Origin: an uncultured Collinsella sp.
Lineage (GTDB): Bacteria; Actinomycetota; Coriobacteriia; Coriobacteriales; Coriobacteriaceae
Length of the DNA stretch: 53,838 nt
Direction: 5' to 3'
NCBI GenBank assembly: GCA_900552385.1
Contig: URZI01000012.1
Span: 1-53,838, forward strand
Part shown: positions 32,360 through 41,057 of the stretch, one piece after another
Layout: every line of letters starts with the position of its first letter
How positions within the stretch are numbered: position 1 is the stretch's first letter
The notes under the pieces: generated by a model
What the model was told of the DNA's origin: nothing
The model's database searches: none
Seen by the model: only the letters and a program-made list of their open reading frames with translations
Position numbers and translations under genes: made by a program

Positions 32360-34369
32360 ATGGCTAAGTTTGACATCATCGCCGCCACCGGTTGCCCGAC
32401 CGGCATTGCGCACACCTTCATGGCGAAGGAGGCGCTGGAGAAGGCAGCTGCCGAGCGAGGTCTGACTATTAAGGTCGAGACCCATGGCCAGGTCGGTGTC
32501 GAGAACGAACTCACCAAGAGCGAGATCGCTGGTGCCAAGGCCGTCGTCGTCGCGGCCGATAAGGATGTCCAGGCGGAGCGTTTCGCCGGCAAGCGCATGG
32601 TTTCCGTTGGTGTTTCCAAAGCCCTGTCCGTCGAGGCCGCCGGTAAGCTGATCGACCGCGCGCTCGCCGCCAAGGGTGACGACTCGGTTGCGGCTGCTGC
32701 CGATGTCGAGGATGAGGTCGAGGAGAAGGAGTCCATCGGCCACATCATCTACAAGCACCTCATGAACGGCGTCAGCCACATGCTGGTCTTCGTCGTCGCT
32801 GGTGGTGTCCTGACCGCCGTCTCGTTCCTGTGGGGCATCACGTCCTTCGATTCGACGGCGTCTGACTACAACAGCTTTGCCGCTATGCTCAAGATCATCG
32901 GCGGCATCGCCATGAACCTCATGGTTCCCGTGCTTTCCGCCTACATCGCCGAGTCCATCGGCAAGCGCCCGGCGCTCGTCCCCGGTTTTGTTGCCGGTAT
33001 GATCGCCATCCAGGGCCTGCCCGTTAACGCCGAGACCGGCATGATCGACGCCGGCGGCGCCGGCGTGGGCTTCGGCTTCCTGGGCGGCATCGTCGGCGGT
33101 TTCCTCGCTGGCTATGTCATCTTGCTGCTCGAGAAGGTCTTCTCCAAGCTGCCCAGGAATCTGGACGGCCTCAAGGCTATCTTCCTGTACCCGCTGTTCT
33201 CGACTGCTATCGTCGGCCTGGTCATGCTCGGCATCTCCGGCCCCATGGCTGCCATCAACACCGCCATGATGGACTTCCTCAAGGGTCTGTCTGCCTCTGG
33301 CGCCATTGTTCTGGGCCTTGCCATCGGCTGCATGTGCGCCGTTGACATGGGCGGCCCGGTCAACAAGGCTGCTTACGTCACCGGTACCGCTATGCTCACC
33401 GAGGCCCTGGCCGCCGGTGTCGGCACCGACACCTACAACTTCGGCACCAACTTCATGGCTGCCGTCTCCGCAGCTTGCATCGTTCCGCCGCTGATCACCA
33501 CCTTCGCCGTCGTTGTCGGCAAGAAGTACTTCAGCCAGGAGGATCACGACGCCGGTATCGTCAACCTCATCCTTGGTTGCACCCACATCACCGAGGGCGC
33601 CATTCCGTTCATGACCAAGAACATCTGGCCCGTCATGCCCATCATGATGCTCGGTTCCTCTATCGCCTCGATCCTGACCATTATGTTCAACGTTCACGAT
33701 CCGGCGCCTCATGGTGGCTTTCTGGTCCTGCCCGTTGTCGAGAATGGTCCGCTGTGGGTCCTCGCGATCCTCATCGGCGCTGTGGTCGGTGGCATCCTGT
33801 TCGTGGCCTTCAAGAAGTACGACTTCGAGAAGAACCAGAAGGCAGCTCCCGCCGCCGCTGCTCAGCCGGTCGAGGCCCCCAAGGCCGCTGCCGTCGAGGC
33901 CCCCAAGGCCGAGGCTGCCGACTTCGTGAAGGTCGAGAACGTCTTTGTCGCCGAGGACTTCGCTTCTCGTGACGAGGCTCTGAGCTTTGTCTCCAACCAG
34001 GCCGTCAAGGCCGGTGTCGCGAGCGACGCCGATGCCGTGATGAACGCCTTCCTGGCCCGCGAGGCCGAGGGTACCACGGGCATGATGGAGGGCTTCGCCA
34101 TTCCGCATGCCAAGTCCGATGCCATTACCGAGGCCGCCGTTATCGTCGTCAAGGACGACTCCGGCGTCACCGGTTGGGACACCATGGACGGCGCTCCCGT
34201 CAACGTGGCTATCGCCCTGCTCATCCCCGGTGCCCAGGCTGGCACCACGCATCTCAAGATTCTGTCCAAGGTCGCCGAGGCGCTCATGGACGAGGACTTC
34301 CGTGCCACCGTCAAGGGTTCCACCGACGCCGCCGAGATCGCCAAGACGATCAACGCCCGCCTGGTCTAA
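32360..34369 (+). CDS. fruA: PTS fructose transporter subunit EIIBCA
   Basis: This single 669-aa protein imports fructose and phosphorylates it to fructose-1-phosphate. The domain order is B-C-A. EIIB has the phosphorylated Cys12 in AATGCPTGIAHTFMA. EIIC (about 125-490) has multiple helices, including VDMGGPVNKAAYVTG and LGCTHITEGAIPF. An Ala/Pro-rich linker precedes EIIA, with phospho-His583 in GFAIPHAKSDAI. ATG 32360 follows AAAAAGGAGGG. An upstream open frame to 32288 is not supported by a ribosome site. HPr and EI genes follow, so the full phosphorelay is encoded locally. Confidence 0.93.
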   Translation: MAKFDIIAATGCPTGIAHTFMAKEALEKAAAERGLTIKVETHGQVGVENELTKSEIAGAKAVVVAADKDVQAERFAGKRMVSVGVSKALSVEAAGKLIDRALAAKGDDSVAAAADVEDEVEEKESIGHIIYKHLMNGVSHMLVFVVAGGVLTAVSFLWGITSFDSTASDYNSFAAMLKIIGGIAMNLMVPVLSAYIAESIGKRPALVPGFVAGMIAIQGLPVNAETGMIDAGGAGVGFGFLGGIVGGFLAGYVILLLEKVFSKLPRNLDGLKAIFLYPLFSTAIVGLVMLGISGPMAAINTAMMDFLKGLSASGAIVLGLAIGCMCAVDMGGPVNKAAYVTGTAMLTEALAAGVGTDTYNFGTNFMAAVSAACIVPPLITTFAVVVGKKYFSQEDHDAGIVNLILGCTHITEGAIPFMTKNIWPVMPIMMLGSSIASILTIMFNVHDPAPHGGFLVLPVVENGPLWVLAILIGAVVGGILFVAFKKYDFEKNQKAAPAAAAQPVEAPKAAAVEAPKAEAADFVKVENVFVAEDFASRDEALSFVSNQAVKAGVASDADAVMNAFLAREAEGTTGMMEGFAIPHAKSDAITEAAVIVVKDDSGVTGWDTMDGAPVNVAIALLIPGAQAGTTHLKILSKVAEALMDEDFRATVKGSTDAAEIAKTINARLV

Positions 34370-34405
34370 TCCCCCAGCTCGCGAATAACATCGCCCCCTG
34401 TATAT

Positions 34406-34440
34406 AAGGCGGAGTCCCTCTCCAGGGCCTCCGCCTTTTT
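34406..34440 (+). terminator. Terminator after fruA
   Basis: AAGGCGGAG (34406-34414) and CTCCGCCTT (34429-34437) form the stem; a T-tract ends at 34440. It separates fruA from the repeat-rich 34.45-34.89 kb stretch. Confidence 0.85.
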
Positions 34441-34449
34441 CATCCCCAA

Positions 34450-34522
34450 ATAAGTTGCGGTGAAATAGGGACTGTTTAAACGATTCAACCCCAAATTCAG
34501 TCCCTATTTCACCGCAACTTAT
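34450..34522. repeat. Palindromic intergenic repeat, copy 1
   Basis: Perfect 25-bp arms (34450-34474 and 34498-34522) beginning ATAAGTTGCGGTGAAATAGG enclose a 23-nt centre. The same arm sequence recurs at 43118-43186 and as a half at 44849-44865. No open frame is inside. The symmetry and repetition suggest a REP/MITE-like element. Confidence 0.85.
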
Positions 34523-34626
34523 AAAAGGGCATAGAGGGGGCTACCTATCGAGTCTTTGTCGCGAACAGATCATCAGCCAGAATTCCGTTCGCACGATATC
34601 GCTCTGGACCGACCGAGTTTCTGCGG

Positions 34627-34753
34627 CTCGCCCGCCGGACGGGGCGATTAAGTTTGTCGCGAGTTCCGCACGCAAAGGAAAGCACTTAATGTGCTTTCCG
34701 TCTTGCGCAGGACTGTAGAGCAGCAAACTTAATCGTCCCGCCCGGCGGGCGAG
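34627..34753. repeat. Compound hairpin element upstream of ptsH
   Basis: Outer arms of 30 bases (34627-34656 and 34724-34753; CTCGCCCGCC... / ...GGCGGGCGAG) match at 28 positions. Between them lies a second hairpin, GGAAAGCAC-TTAAT-GTGCTTTCC at 34677-34699, with supporting pairs CGCAA/TTGCG outside it. The 127-nt unit could fold into one long branched stem in RNA or a cruciform. The flanks 34523-34626 and 34754-34891 hold no gene; they should contain the ptsH promoter, which I could not place. Confidence 0.75.
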
Positions 34754-34891
34754 CGCAGGGATACGACATCTGTCCAACAATTCGTGTGAAACACAATGAA
34801 AAACCGTTTGATGTGAGTTAATATAAACAACGTCGTGAATCTGACTCCTGCCACATGCATGACAGGGGTTAAACACAAAAAGGAGTCAACT

Positions 34892-35155
34892 ATGGTTTCT
34901 GAGAAGGCTACCCTCGTTAATCCTCAGGGTCTGCACATGCGTCCGGCTGGTCTGTTCGCCTCCACCATGGGCAAGTACGCCTGTGACGTGACGGTCGTCA
35001 CCCCCGAGAAGGAGGTCAACGGCAAGTCCCCGATGGCCCTCATGGCTGCTGGTATCCCCTGCGGCACCGAGGTCGAGGTAAAGTGCGACGGCGCTGACGA
35101 GGCCGAGGCTCTGGCTGCTGCCATCGAGCTCATCAAGAGCGGTCTTGGCGAGTAG
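34892..35155 (+). CDS. ptsH: Phosphocarrier protein HPr
   Basis: HPr relays phosphate from EI to sugar-specific EII proteins. The 87-aa protein has the active-site His15 in NPQGLHMRPAG and the regulatory Ser46 in NGKSPMALMAAG, the HPr-kinase site in Gram-positive bacteria. ATG 34892 follows AAAAAGGAG. It is followed by a terminator, so ptsH can be transcribed in excess over ptsI. General PTS genes are here embedded in the fructose locus. Confidence 0.95.
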   Translation: MVSEKATLVNPQGLHMRPAGLFASTMGKYACDVTVVTPEKEVNGKSPMALMAAGIPCGTEVEVKCDGADEAEALAAAIELIKSGLGE

Positions 35156-35200
35156 AACTCAAACGGGTCGCATGTTGAACAACTAAGTTCATATTTGGGG

Positions 35201-35236
35201 GCGCAGTGACCTGTTGTAAGGTAACTGCGCTCTTTT
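35201..35236 (+). terminator. Terminator between ptsH and ptsI
   Basis: GCGCAGTGACC (35201-35211) pairs with GGTAACTGCGC (35220-35230), with one G-T pair, and is followed by TCTTTT. It lies 46 bases before ptsI. Confidence 0.8.
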
Positions 35237-35282
35237 GTCATGGATATGGCAAAACGCTTTATCACATGACACGGAGAGAGGA

Positions 35283-36992
35283 ATGGGAATGTATCAGGGA
35301 GTCAACGCTTCCGAGGGCATCGGTATCGGCACCGTCATGGTCGCCGTCGATCCCGACTTGACGTTTGAGCCGCACGAGGTTGCTGATTCGGCAGCAGAGA
35401 AGGAGCGCTATCAGTCCGCTCTTTCGGTCTTCTGCGAGAAGACCCAGGCTCAGGCCGACCACATGAAGGAGACGGTGGGCGAGGCCGAGGCCGAGATCAT
35501 GAGCGGACATATTGTCCTGGCTCAGGATCCGGGTATGACCGACGCCATCAACGCCGCCATTGACGGTGGTACCTGCGCCGAGCAGGCGCTTATGGACACC
35601 TCGACCATGTTCGAGAACATGTTCCTGTCCATGGACGACGAGATGTTCCGTCTGCGCGCGGCCGACATCGCCGACATCCGCACCGGTATTCTGGCCGAGC
35701 TGCTGGGCAAGGAGGTCGTCGACCTCTCCGTCCTGCCCGAGAACACCGTCGTTGTCGTGCATGACCTCACGCCGTCCATGACCGCCACGATCGATAAGGC
35801 CCACGTTGCCGGTATCGTCACCGAGACCGGTGGCCGCACGTCGCACTCCGCGATCATCGCGCGTGCCCTCGAGATCCCGGCTGTCCTTTCGGTTTCCAAC
35901 AGCTGCACCGCGCTGCGCAACGGTATGACCGTTGTCGTCGACGGTGGCAAGGGTATCGTTGAGGCCGATCCCGACGAGGAGACGCTCGCTGCCTACACTG
36001 CCAAGGCCGAGGCCTTCGCTGCCGAGAAGGCAGCCCTCGAGGCCTTCCGTGGCAAGCCGTCCGTGACTGCCGATGGCATCAAGAAGATCATCGCCTGCAA
36101 CATCGGTAACCCTGATGACGTGCCCAACGCGCTCGATCACGATGCCGAGGCCATCGGTCTGTTCCGCTCCGAGTTCCTGTTCATGGACTCTGCCGAGCTT
36201 CCTTCCGAGGAGGAGCAGTTCAACGCCTACCGTAAGGTCGCCAGCGCGCTCAAGGGCGCTCCGGTCATCATCCGCACGCTCGATGTGGGTGGCGACAAGG
36301 AGATTCCGTATCTGCACATGGTCAAGGAAGATAACCCCTTCATGGGCTTCCGCGCCGTGCGTTACTGCCTGGGCAATCCCGACCAGTACAAGGTCCAGCT
36401 CCGCGCTCTGCTGCGCGCTAGCGCCTTCGGTGACGTAAAGATCATGATCCCGCTCGTCACCTGCGTCGAGGAGGTCTTGGCTGTCAAGGAGCTTGTCGAG
36501 CAGTGCAAGGCCGAGCTGACTGAAGAGGGTCGCAAGTTCAACGAGAACATCGAGGTCGGCATCATGGTTGAGACGCCTGCCGCTTCGCTGCTCGCAGACC
36601 GTCTTGCCGAGGTCGCCGACTTCTTCTCCATCGGCACCAACGACCTGATCGGCTACACCATGTGCGCCGACCGTGGTAACGACACCATCTCCAACCTGTA
36701 CCAGGTTTACTATCCCGCCGTGCTCCGCTCGCTCAAGAACATCATCGAGAGCGGCGTGAAGGCCGGCATCATGGTCGGTATGTGCGGCGAGGCCGCTGCC
36801 GATCCGCTGCTCGAGCCGCTGCTGATCAGCTGGGGCCTGGAGGAGTTCTCGATGAGTGCTCCGTCGATCCTGCGCGCCCGTAAGACCATCAGCCAGTGGA
36901 CCAAGGCCGAGTGCGACGAGCTCGCCGAGAAGGCGCTCGCCTGCAACACCGCCGCCGAGGTCAAGGCACTGCTCGAGTCCGCAGCTCGCTAA
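35283..36992 (+). CDS. ptsI: PTS enzyme I (phosphoenolpyruvate-protein phosphotransferase)
   Basis: EI takes phosphate from PEP and passes it to HPr. The 569-aa protein has the N-terminal HPr-binding and swivelling domain with the phospho-His188 in ETGGRTSHSAIIARALEIPAV. The C-terminal PEP-binding barrel shows GLFRSEFLFMD, RTLDVGGDKEIPYL, MVETPAA, FSIGTNDLIGYT and the active Cys in MVGMCGEAA. ATG 35283 and ATG 35289 are both served by GGAGAGAGG. The stop is followed after 74 bases by fruK; a hairpin CCGCGTGG/CCACGCGG (37010-37039) without a T-tract lies in that gap. Confidence 0.95.
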   Translation: MGMYQGVNASEGIGIGTVMVAVDPDLTFEPHEVADSAAEKERYQSALSVFCEKTQAQADHMKETVGEAEAEIMSGHIVLAQDPGMTDAINAAIDGGTCAEQALMDTSTMFENMFLSMDDEMFRLRAADIADIRTGILAELLGKEVVDLSVLPENTVVVVHDLTPSMTATIDKAHVAGIVTETGGRTSHSAIIARALEIPAVLSVSNSCTALRNGMTVVVDGGKGIVEADPDEETLAAYTAKAEAFAAEKAALEAFRGKPSVTADGIKKIIACNIGNPDDVPNALDHDAEAIGLFRSEFLFMDSAELPSEEEQFNAYRKVASALKGAPVIIRTLDVGGDKEIPYLHMVKEDNPFMGFRAVRYCLGNPDQYKVQLRALLRASAFGDVKIMIPLVTCVEEVLAVKELVEQCKAELTEEGRKFNENIEVGIMVETPAASLLADRLAEVADFFSIGTNDLIGYTMCADRGNDTISNLYQVYYPAVLRSLKNIIESGVKAGIMVGMCGEAAADPLLEPLLISWGLEEFSMSAPSILRARKTISQWTKAECDELAEKALACNTAAEVKALLESAAR

Positions 36993-37066
36993 TTTGGTAT
37001 CAGAGGTAACCGCGTGGTTGGAATGGGCCGGCCACGCGGCCCTCACATATACAGGGGGTACTGTAA

Positions 37067-37999
37067 ATGTTCTACACGCTAACCGCTAACCCGGCTGTCG
37101 ACATGACGGTTTCGAGCTCTCCGCTCGAGCCCGACGAGAACGTCCGCACCGGTTCGGCCAGCTACACGGCTAACGGCAAGGGCCTCGACGTGTCCTTCGC
37201 CTTTAAGAAGATGGGCGTCGACACCGTCGCGCTCGGCTTCTTCGCTGGCTTCACGGGCAAGTTCATCGTCGAGGAGGTCATGAACCTGGGTTGCCTCTGC
37301 CGCCCGGTCTGGACCGACGGTATCACGCGCATTAACACCTACGTCAACGATGGCCAGCACGAGTACGGCATCCTGAACCCGGGTGCTCCGATCACGCCGC
37401 AGCACCAGGAGGAGCTCTACAACATCCTGGACACCGCGGGCGATCTCGAGTGCCTGATCGTCTCCGGCTCCGTGCCTCCCAAAGCTACGCCCGACTTCCT
37501 GGCTCAGGTCATGGAGCACGCTCAGGCTCGTGGCGCCGACGTCGTCCTGGACCTGTCCTCCGACAAGCTCAAGGAGCTCGCTCACAAGAAGCCGCTGCTC
37601 ATCAAGCCGAACCATCACGAGATGAAGGCCATCTTTGGCGTGCCGGTCGACACCGACGACGAGGTTCGCGTTGCCATGAAGATGGCTCACGACGCTGGCG
37701 TTCAGAACGTCCTGCTCACCCGTGGTAGCCGCGGCGACGCTTACTTCTCCAACGGCGAGGACATCTGGTACGCCAAGCGTGAGTTCAACATCAAGCTGGT
37801 TTCTTCCGTCTGCGCCGGCGATTGCACCCTCGCTGCGTTCCTGCACAAGTGGTACAGGGATCGCGACAACGTCGAGGAGGCCATGAAGCTCGCTATGGCC
37901 ACCGGCGCTAACGTTGCCGAGTCCGTCGGCATTGGCGACTTTGGTCACGTCGACGAGTACAGCAAGCGCGTTGCTGTCCGCAAGCTCGATCGTCAGTAA
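37067..37999 (+). CDS. fruK: 1-phosphofructokinase, copy 1
   Basis: This PfkB-fold kinase is expected to convert fructose-1-phosphate to fructose-1,6-bisphosphate. The 310-aa protein begins FYTLTANPAVDMTV, as in FruK/LacC, with ANGKGLDVSFAFKKMG (substrate loop) and SGSVPP. The catalytic Asp252 lies in VCAGDCTLAAFL, where the usual GAGDS anion hole reads CAGDC. The tandem paralogue at 38183 has CAGDS. A tagatose-6-phosphate kinase role cannot be excluded, but the PTS context favours FruK. A terminator follows. Confidence 0.85.
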   Translation: MFYTLTANPAVDMTVSSSPLEPDENVRTGSASYTANGKGLDVSFAFKKMGVDTVALGFFAGFTGKFIVEEVMNLGCLCRPVWTDGITRINTYVNDGQHEYGILNPGAPITPQHQEELYNILDTAGDLECLIVSGSVPPKATPDFLAQVMEHAQARGADVVLDLSSDKLKELAHKKPLLIKPNHHEMKAIFGVPVDTDDEVRVAMKMAHDAGVQNVLLTRGSRGDAYFSNGEDIWYAKREFNIKLVSSVCAGDCTLAAFLHKWYRDRDNVEEAMKLAMATGANVAESVGIGDFGHVDEYSKRVAVRKLDRQ

Positions 38000-38027
38000 T
38001 CGAAACGCGACATATTCGTGCACATGC

Positions 38028-38058
38028 GGCGCCCCGGTTTCGGCCGGGGCGCCTTTTT
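38028..38058 (+). terminator. Terminator between the two phosphofructokinase genes
   Basis: GGCGCCCCGG (38028-38037) pairs with CCGGGGCGCC (38044-38053), followed by five T residues. Confidence 0.9.
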
Positions 38059-38182
38059 GTTCCGCCAGGGGGGTGTCCTGCCGTACTTCATCGCTTCCAC
38101 ACCGTTCACCGAGTTGGCCTAGCCTTTTGTCGATGCGTGGAATATACTTTCATTAACACGTTGCTTCGTGAAAGGAACATTC

Positions 38183-39115
38183 ATGATTTACACGCTCACT
38201 GCAAATCCCGCCATTGACTACAACATCGCCTGCGACGGTCTTGACGCCAACACCGTCACGCGTACCCGCAACGCCGTCTACACGCCCAACGGCAAGGGCC
38301 TCAACGTCTCGTTTACGCTTGACCACTACGGTGTCGACACCACGATCCTGGGTTTCTTCGCCGGCTTCTCGGGTGAGTTCATCGTTAAGGGCGCCGAGGC
38401 CCTGGGCGTGCCCGTCAAGCCTGTGTGGACCGACGGCATCACGCGCGTCAACGTGTTCCTTAATGCCGGCCCCGACACTGAGTACAACATGGTCAACGCT
38501 GGTGCCGCCATCAACGAGGCCAATGAGCAGGAGATGTTTGAGCTCATCGATTCGCTCGATGACATGACCTGCCTGGTTATCAGCGGCTCGCTGCCTCCCA
38601 ACACTTCCGAGGGCTTCCTGGCCGAGGTCCTGCGCCGCGTCAAGGCCAAGGGGGCCGAGTTCGTCCTCGACATCTCGAGCCATCAGCTGGCAGAACTCAT
38701 TGCCATGGAACCGCTGCTGATCAAGCCCAATGACGACGAACTGCTCGACATCTTTGGCATCAAGGTGAGCGGTGGCGACGATGAGTCCGTCAAGGGCGCT
38801 ATGGCTGAGCTTCATGCCAAGGGCGCCAAGAACGTGCTGCTGACCCTCGGTGGCGCCGGTGCGTACTTCTCCAACGGCGAGCATATCTGGTTTGCCAACC
38901 GCACCTTTGAGGTCAAGCTGTTGTCGACGGTGTGCGCCGGCGATTCCTCGCTCGCTGCCTTCCTGTCCGTGTGGCATGACGCCCCCGAGCGCGTCGAGGA
39001 CGCCCTGCGCCTGTCGATGGCCACCGGCGCCAACGTGGTCGAGTGCCCCGGTTTGGGCGATTTTGCCAAGGTGGACGAATATAAGAAGCACATCGAGGTT
39101 CGCCAGGTCTGCTAG
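38183..39115 (+). CDS. 1-phosphofructokinase-like kinase, copy 2
   Basis: This tandem 310-aa paralogue of the preceding kinase begins IYTLTANPAIDYNI, with PNGKGLNVSFTLDHYG, WTDGITRVNVF and catalytic Asp254 in VCAGDSSLAAFL. The two copies share the overall pattern but differ widely in sequence, so the duplication is old. Separate terminators and ribosome sites (GAAAGGA before ATG 38183) mean they are expressed as separate units. Substrates may have diverged, for example fructose-1-phosphate and tagatose-6-phosphate. Confidence 0.85.
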   Translation: MIYTLTANPAIDYNIACDGLDANTVTRTRNAVYTPNGKGLNVSFTLDHYGVDTTILGFFAGFSGEFIVKGAEALGVPVKPVWTDGITRVNVFLNAGPDTEYNMVNAGAAINEANEQEMFELIDSLDDMTCLVISGSLPPNTSEGFLAEVLRRVKAKGAEFVLDISSHQLAELIAMEPLLIKPNDDELLDIFGIKVSGGDDESVKGAMAELHAKGAKNVLLTLGGAGAYFSNGEHIWFANRTFEVKLLSTVCAGDSSLAAFLSVWHDAPERVEDALRLSMATGANVVECPGLGDFAKVDEYKKHIEVRQVC

Positions 39116-39137
39116 CCGCATCGATACATCGTTGCCG

Positions 39138-39173
39138 AACACCCGCTTTGGATTACCAAGGCGGGTGTTTTTT
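39138..39173 (+). terminator. Terminator after second phosphofructokinase
   Basis: AACACCCGC and GCGGGTGTT form the stem, extended by TTTGG/CCAA pairing, with a following T-run. Confidence 0.85.
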
Positions 39174-39310
39174 GCGCGCTGAACATATGTGGTGTCTGCT
39201 GTCTCGTTTTATCTAATCAACGACGCGATTGCGTGTGCGCGCTTTCTCGTTTCTTGTTAGACTTCTTGAGAACCATCGATTAACGCTCACAAGTGCAGGA
39301 GGCCATAGGC

Positions 39311-40705
39311 ATGTGCAATGTTTCGCTCAACGGTACACAACCGTCCGATGCGTCCCTACGCGTCCTGCGCGCGCTTGAGGCGGCTGGTCTTGAGGCTTGG
39401 TACGTGGGCGGTTGGGTGCGCGACGCCCTGATGGGGTGCCCCAGCCACGATGTTGATATGTGCTGTAGCGGCCTGTGGCAGGAGTCCAAGGCGGCGCTCG
39501 AGGCCGCCGGCATCGTGGTTGTGGAGTCGGGCATTAAATTTGGCGGAATCACGGCTATTTCCGATGGCGAGCGTATCGAGGTCACCACGTACCGTCTGGA
39601 TGGCTTCTATACCGATGGGCGCCATCCTCAGAGCGTCGAGCGCGCCGCCTCGCTCGAGGACGATCTGGCGCGCCGCGACTTTACCGTCAACGCCATGGCC
39701 TGGCATCCCGAGCGCGGGCTTGTCGACCGCTACGACGGCCAGGGTGACTTGGAGCGCAAGCTGATTCGCGCTGTCGGCGATCCCAAGCGTCGCTTTAACG
39801 AGGACGCCCTGCGCATGCTGCGTGCGGTACGCTTTGCCTGCCGCCTGGACTTTATGATTGAGCCCGAGACCAAGCGTGCACTTGCCGAGTGCGCGCCGCT
39901 GCTCGATGCCGTGGCGCGCGAGCGTGTGGGTATTGAGCTCGAGGGCATTCTTTCGACCGGTCATGGGGGAGACGCGATGCTCCGCTATCCCGAGCTCATC
40001 TGCGCCGCCGTGCCCGAGTTGGCAGCGGGTCGCGGGTTTGATCAGCGCAGTGTCTATCATGCGTTTAACGTCTACGTGCATATCGCCCGTGTGCTGACGG
40101 TTGCGGGGGAGCTCGCGCTGTGTGACGGCGTCGTGCCCTCGTCGAGCCTTATGTGGGCGGCGTTTTTGCACGATGTGTCCAAGCCCGAGTGCTTCACGGT
40201 CGACCATGCCGGTAGCGGACACTTCTACGGTCATCCCGAGCTCGGCGCCAAGAAGGCGCGCGTCATTATGGATCGCCTGGCGCTCTCGCACGACTTGGTG
40301 CGCGACGTGTGTCTGCTCATCAAATACCATGACAAGCCGCTGCGCCCCGAGCGCTCCTGTCTGCTCAATATGATGCGCGCGCTTTCGGGTGAGGGCGTCG
40401 ACACGGCCCGCCTGATTGACGAGCTCATGGACCTTAAGCGTGCCGACACACTTGGCAAGGCCCCGTCGTGCTTCTATTACGTTGAGACGATTGAGGAGAT
40501 GCGCGCGATGGCGCACGAGCTGCTGAAGGCAGGGGAGCCCTATACGCTCAAGATGCTCGCCATCAACGGCGACGACCTGATCCGTGCCGGAGTCAAGCCC
40601 GGGCCGGAACTGGGTCAGCTTCTCAACTCCGCCCTCGACGCCGTGATCGAAGACAACATTCCCAACGATCGCGAAGCTCTTTTGGTCCATCTCAACTTGA
40701 ATTAG
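39311..40705 (+). CDS. cca: CCA tRNA nucleotidyltransferase with HD domain
   Basis: This enzyme adds or repairs the 3' CCA of tRNAs. The 464-aa protein has the nucleotidyltransferase head AWYVGGWVRDALMG followed by SHDVDM (the metal-binding acidic pair) and RRDFTVNAMAWHP. NEDALRMLRAVRFACRLDF follows, and then an HD domain (AAFLHDVSKPECF; GHPELGAKKARVIM). GTG 39293 lies before the ribosome site CAGGAGG (39296-39302), so ATG 39311 is the start. The tRNA-Glu gene follows on the same strand. As the tRNA gene already encodes CCA, the role there is repair. Confidence 0.92.
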   Translation: MCNVSLNGTQPSDASLRVLRALEAAGLEAWYVGGWVRDALMGCPSHDVDMCCSGLWQESKAALEAAGIVVVESGIKFGGITAISDGERIEVTTYRLDGFYTDGRHPQSVERAASLEDDLARRDFTVNAMAWHPERGLVDRYDGQGDLERKLIRAVGDPKRRFNEDALRMLRAVRFACRLDFMIEPETKRALAECAPLLDAVARERVGIELEGILSTGHGGDAMLRYPELICAAVPELAAGRGFDQRSVYHAFNVYVHIARVLTVAGELALCDGVVPSSSLMWAAFLHDVSKPECFTVDHAGSGHFYGHPELGAKKARVIMDRLALSHDLVRDVCLLIKYHDKPLRPERSCLLNMMRALSGEGVDTARLIDELMDLKRADTLGKAPSCFYYVETIEEMRAMAHELLKAGEPYTLKMLAINGDDLIRAGVKPGPELGQLLNSALDAVIEDNIPNDREALLVHLNLN

Positions 40706-40832
40706 CTACCCAGTTTACCTGCGTGTTCCATAACCTGCCGACAATTTTTCGGCAATTTGGAATTTCTTCTTGCGCTGACGTTTTTTGTCCCGTAATATAT
40801 TTCCTCGCAGCACGGCAGTGCAGATGTCATGT

Positions 40833-40909
40833 GGCCCGTTCGTCTAGCGGTTTAGGACGCCGCCCTCTCAAGGCGGAGATCACCAGTTCGAATCTGGTAC
40901 GGGCTACCA
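40833..40909 (+). tRNA. tRNA-Glu (anticodon CTC)
   Basis: The 77-nt gene folds as a full cloverleaf. The acceptor is GGCCCGT/ACGGGCT (first pair G-U), the D arm is GTCT...GGAC, the anticodon stem is CCGCC/GGCGG around loop CTCTCAA, and the T arm is ACCAG-TTCGAAT-CTGGT. Discriminator A and an encoded CCA end the gene. CTC reads GAG, the dominant Glu codon in these genes. Confidence 0.96.
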
Positions 40910-40919
40910 CGCATTTGAT

Positions 40920-40950
40920 ACCCGGGCTTCCCATGGAAGGCCGGGTTTTT
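40920..40950 (+). terminator. Terminator after tRNA-Glu
   Basis: ACCCGGGCTTCC and GGAAGGCCGGGT form a stem (one unpaired base) with a 3-nt loop, followed by T residues and an A/T-rich stretch. Confidence 0.85.
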
Positions 40951-41057
40951 ATTTTAAACAACCGTCTGCAATTCCCGTTTGAACCAGAGCTTTGCGTTCT
41001 GTCTATGGTCCTTGCGGGTACAATATCCAAGATATTTTGACTGTTAGAAGGAGTCTC

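Noticed and set aside
32258..34252. A 664-codon minus-strand frame opposite fruA
   Set aside because: It is Asp/Gly/His-rich with no domain, directly antisense to the PTS permease and overlapping its promoter.
34541..34876. A 111-codon minus-strand frame in the fruA-ptsH gap
   Set aside because: It runs through the compound inverted repeat, has no ribosome site and no recognisable pattern.
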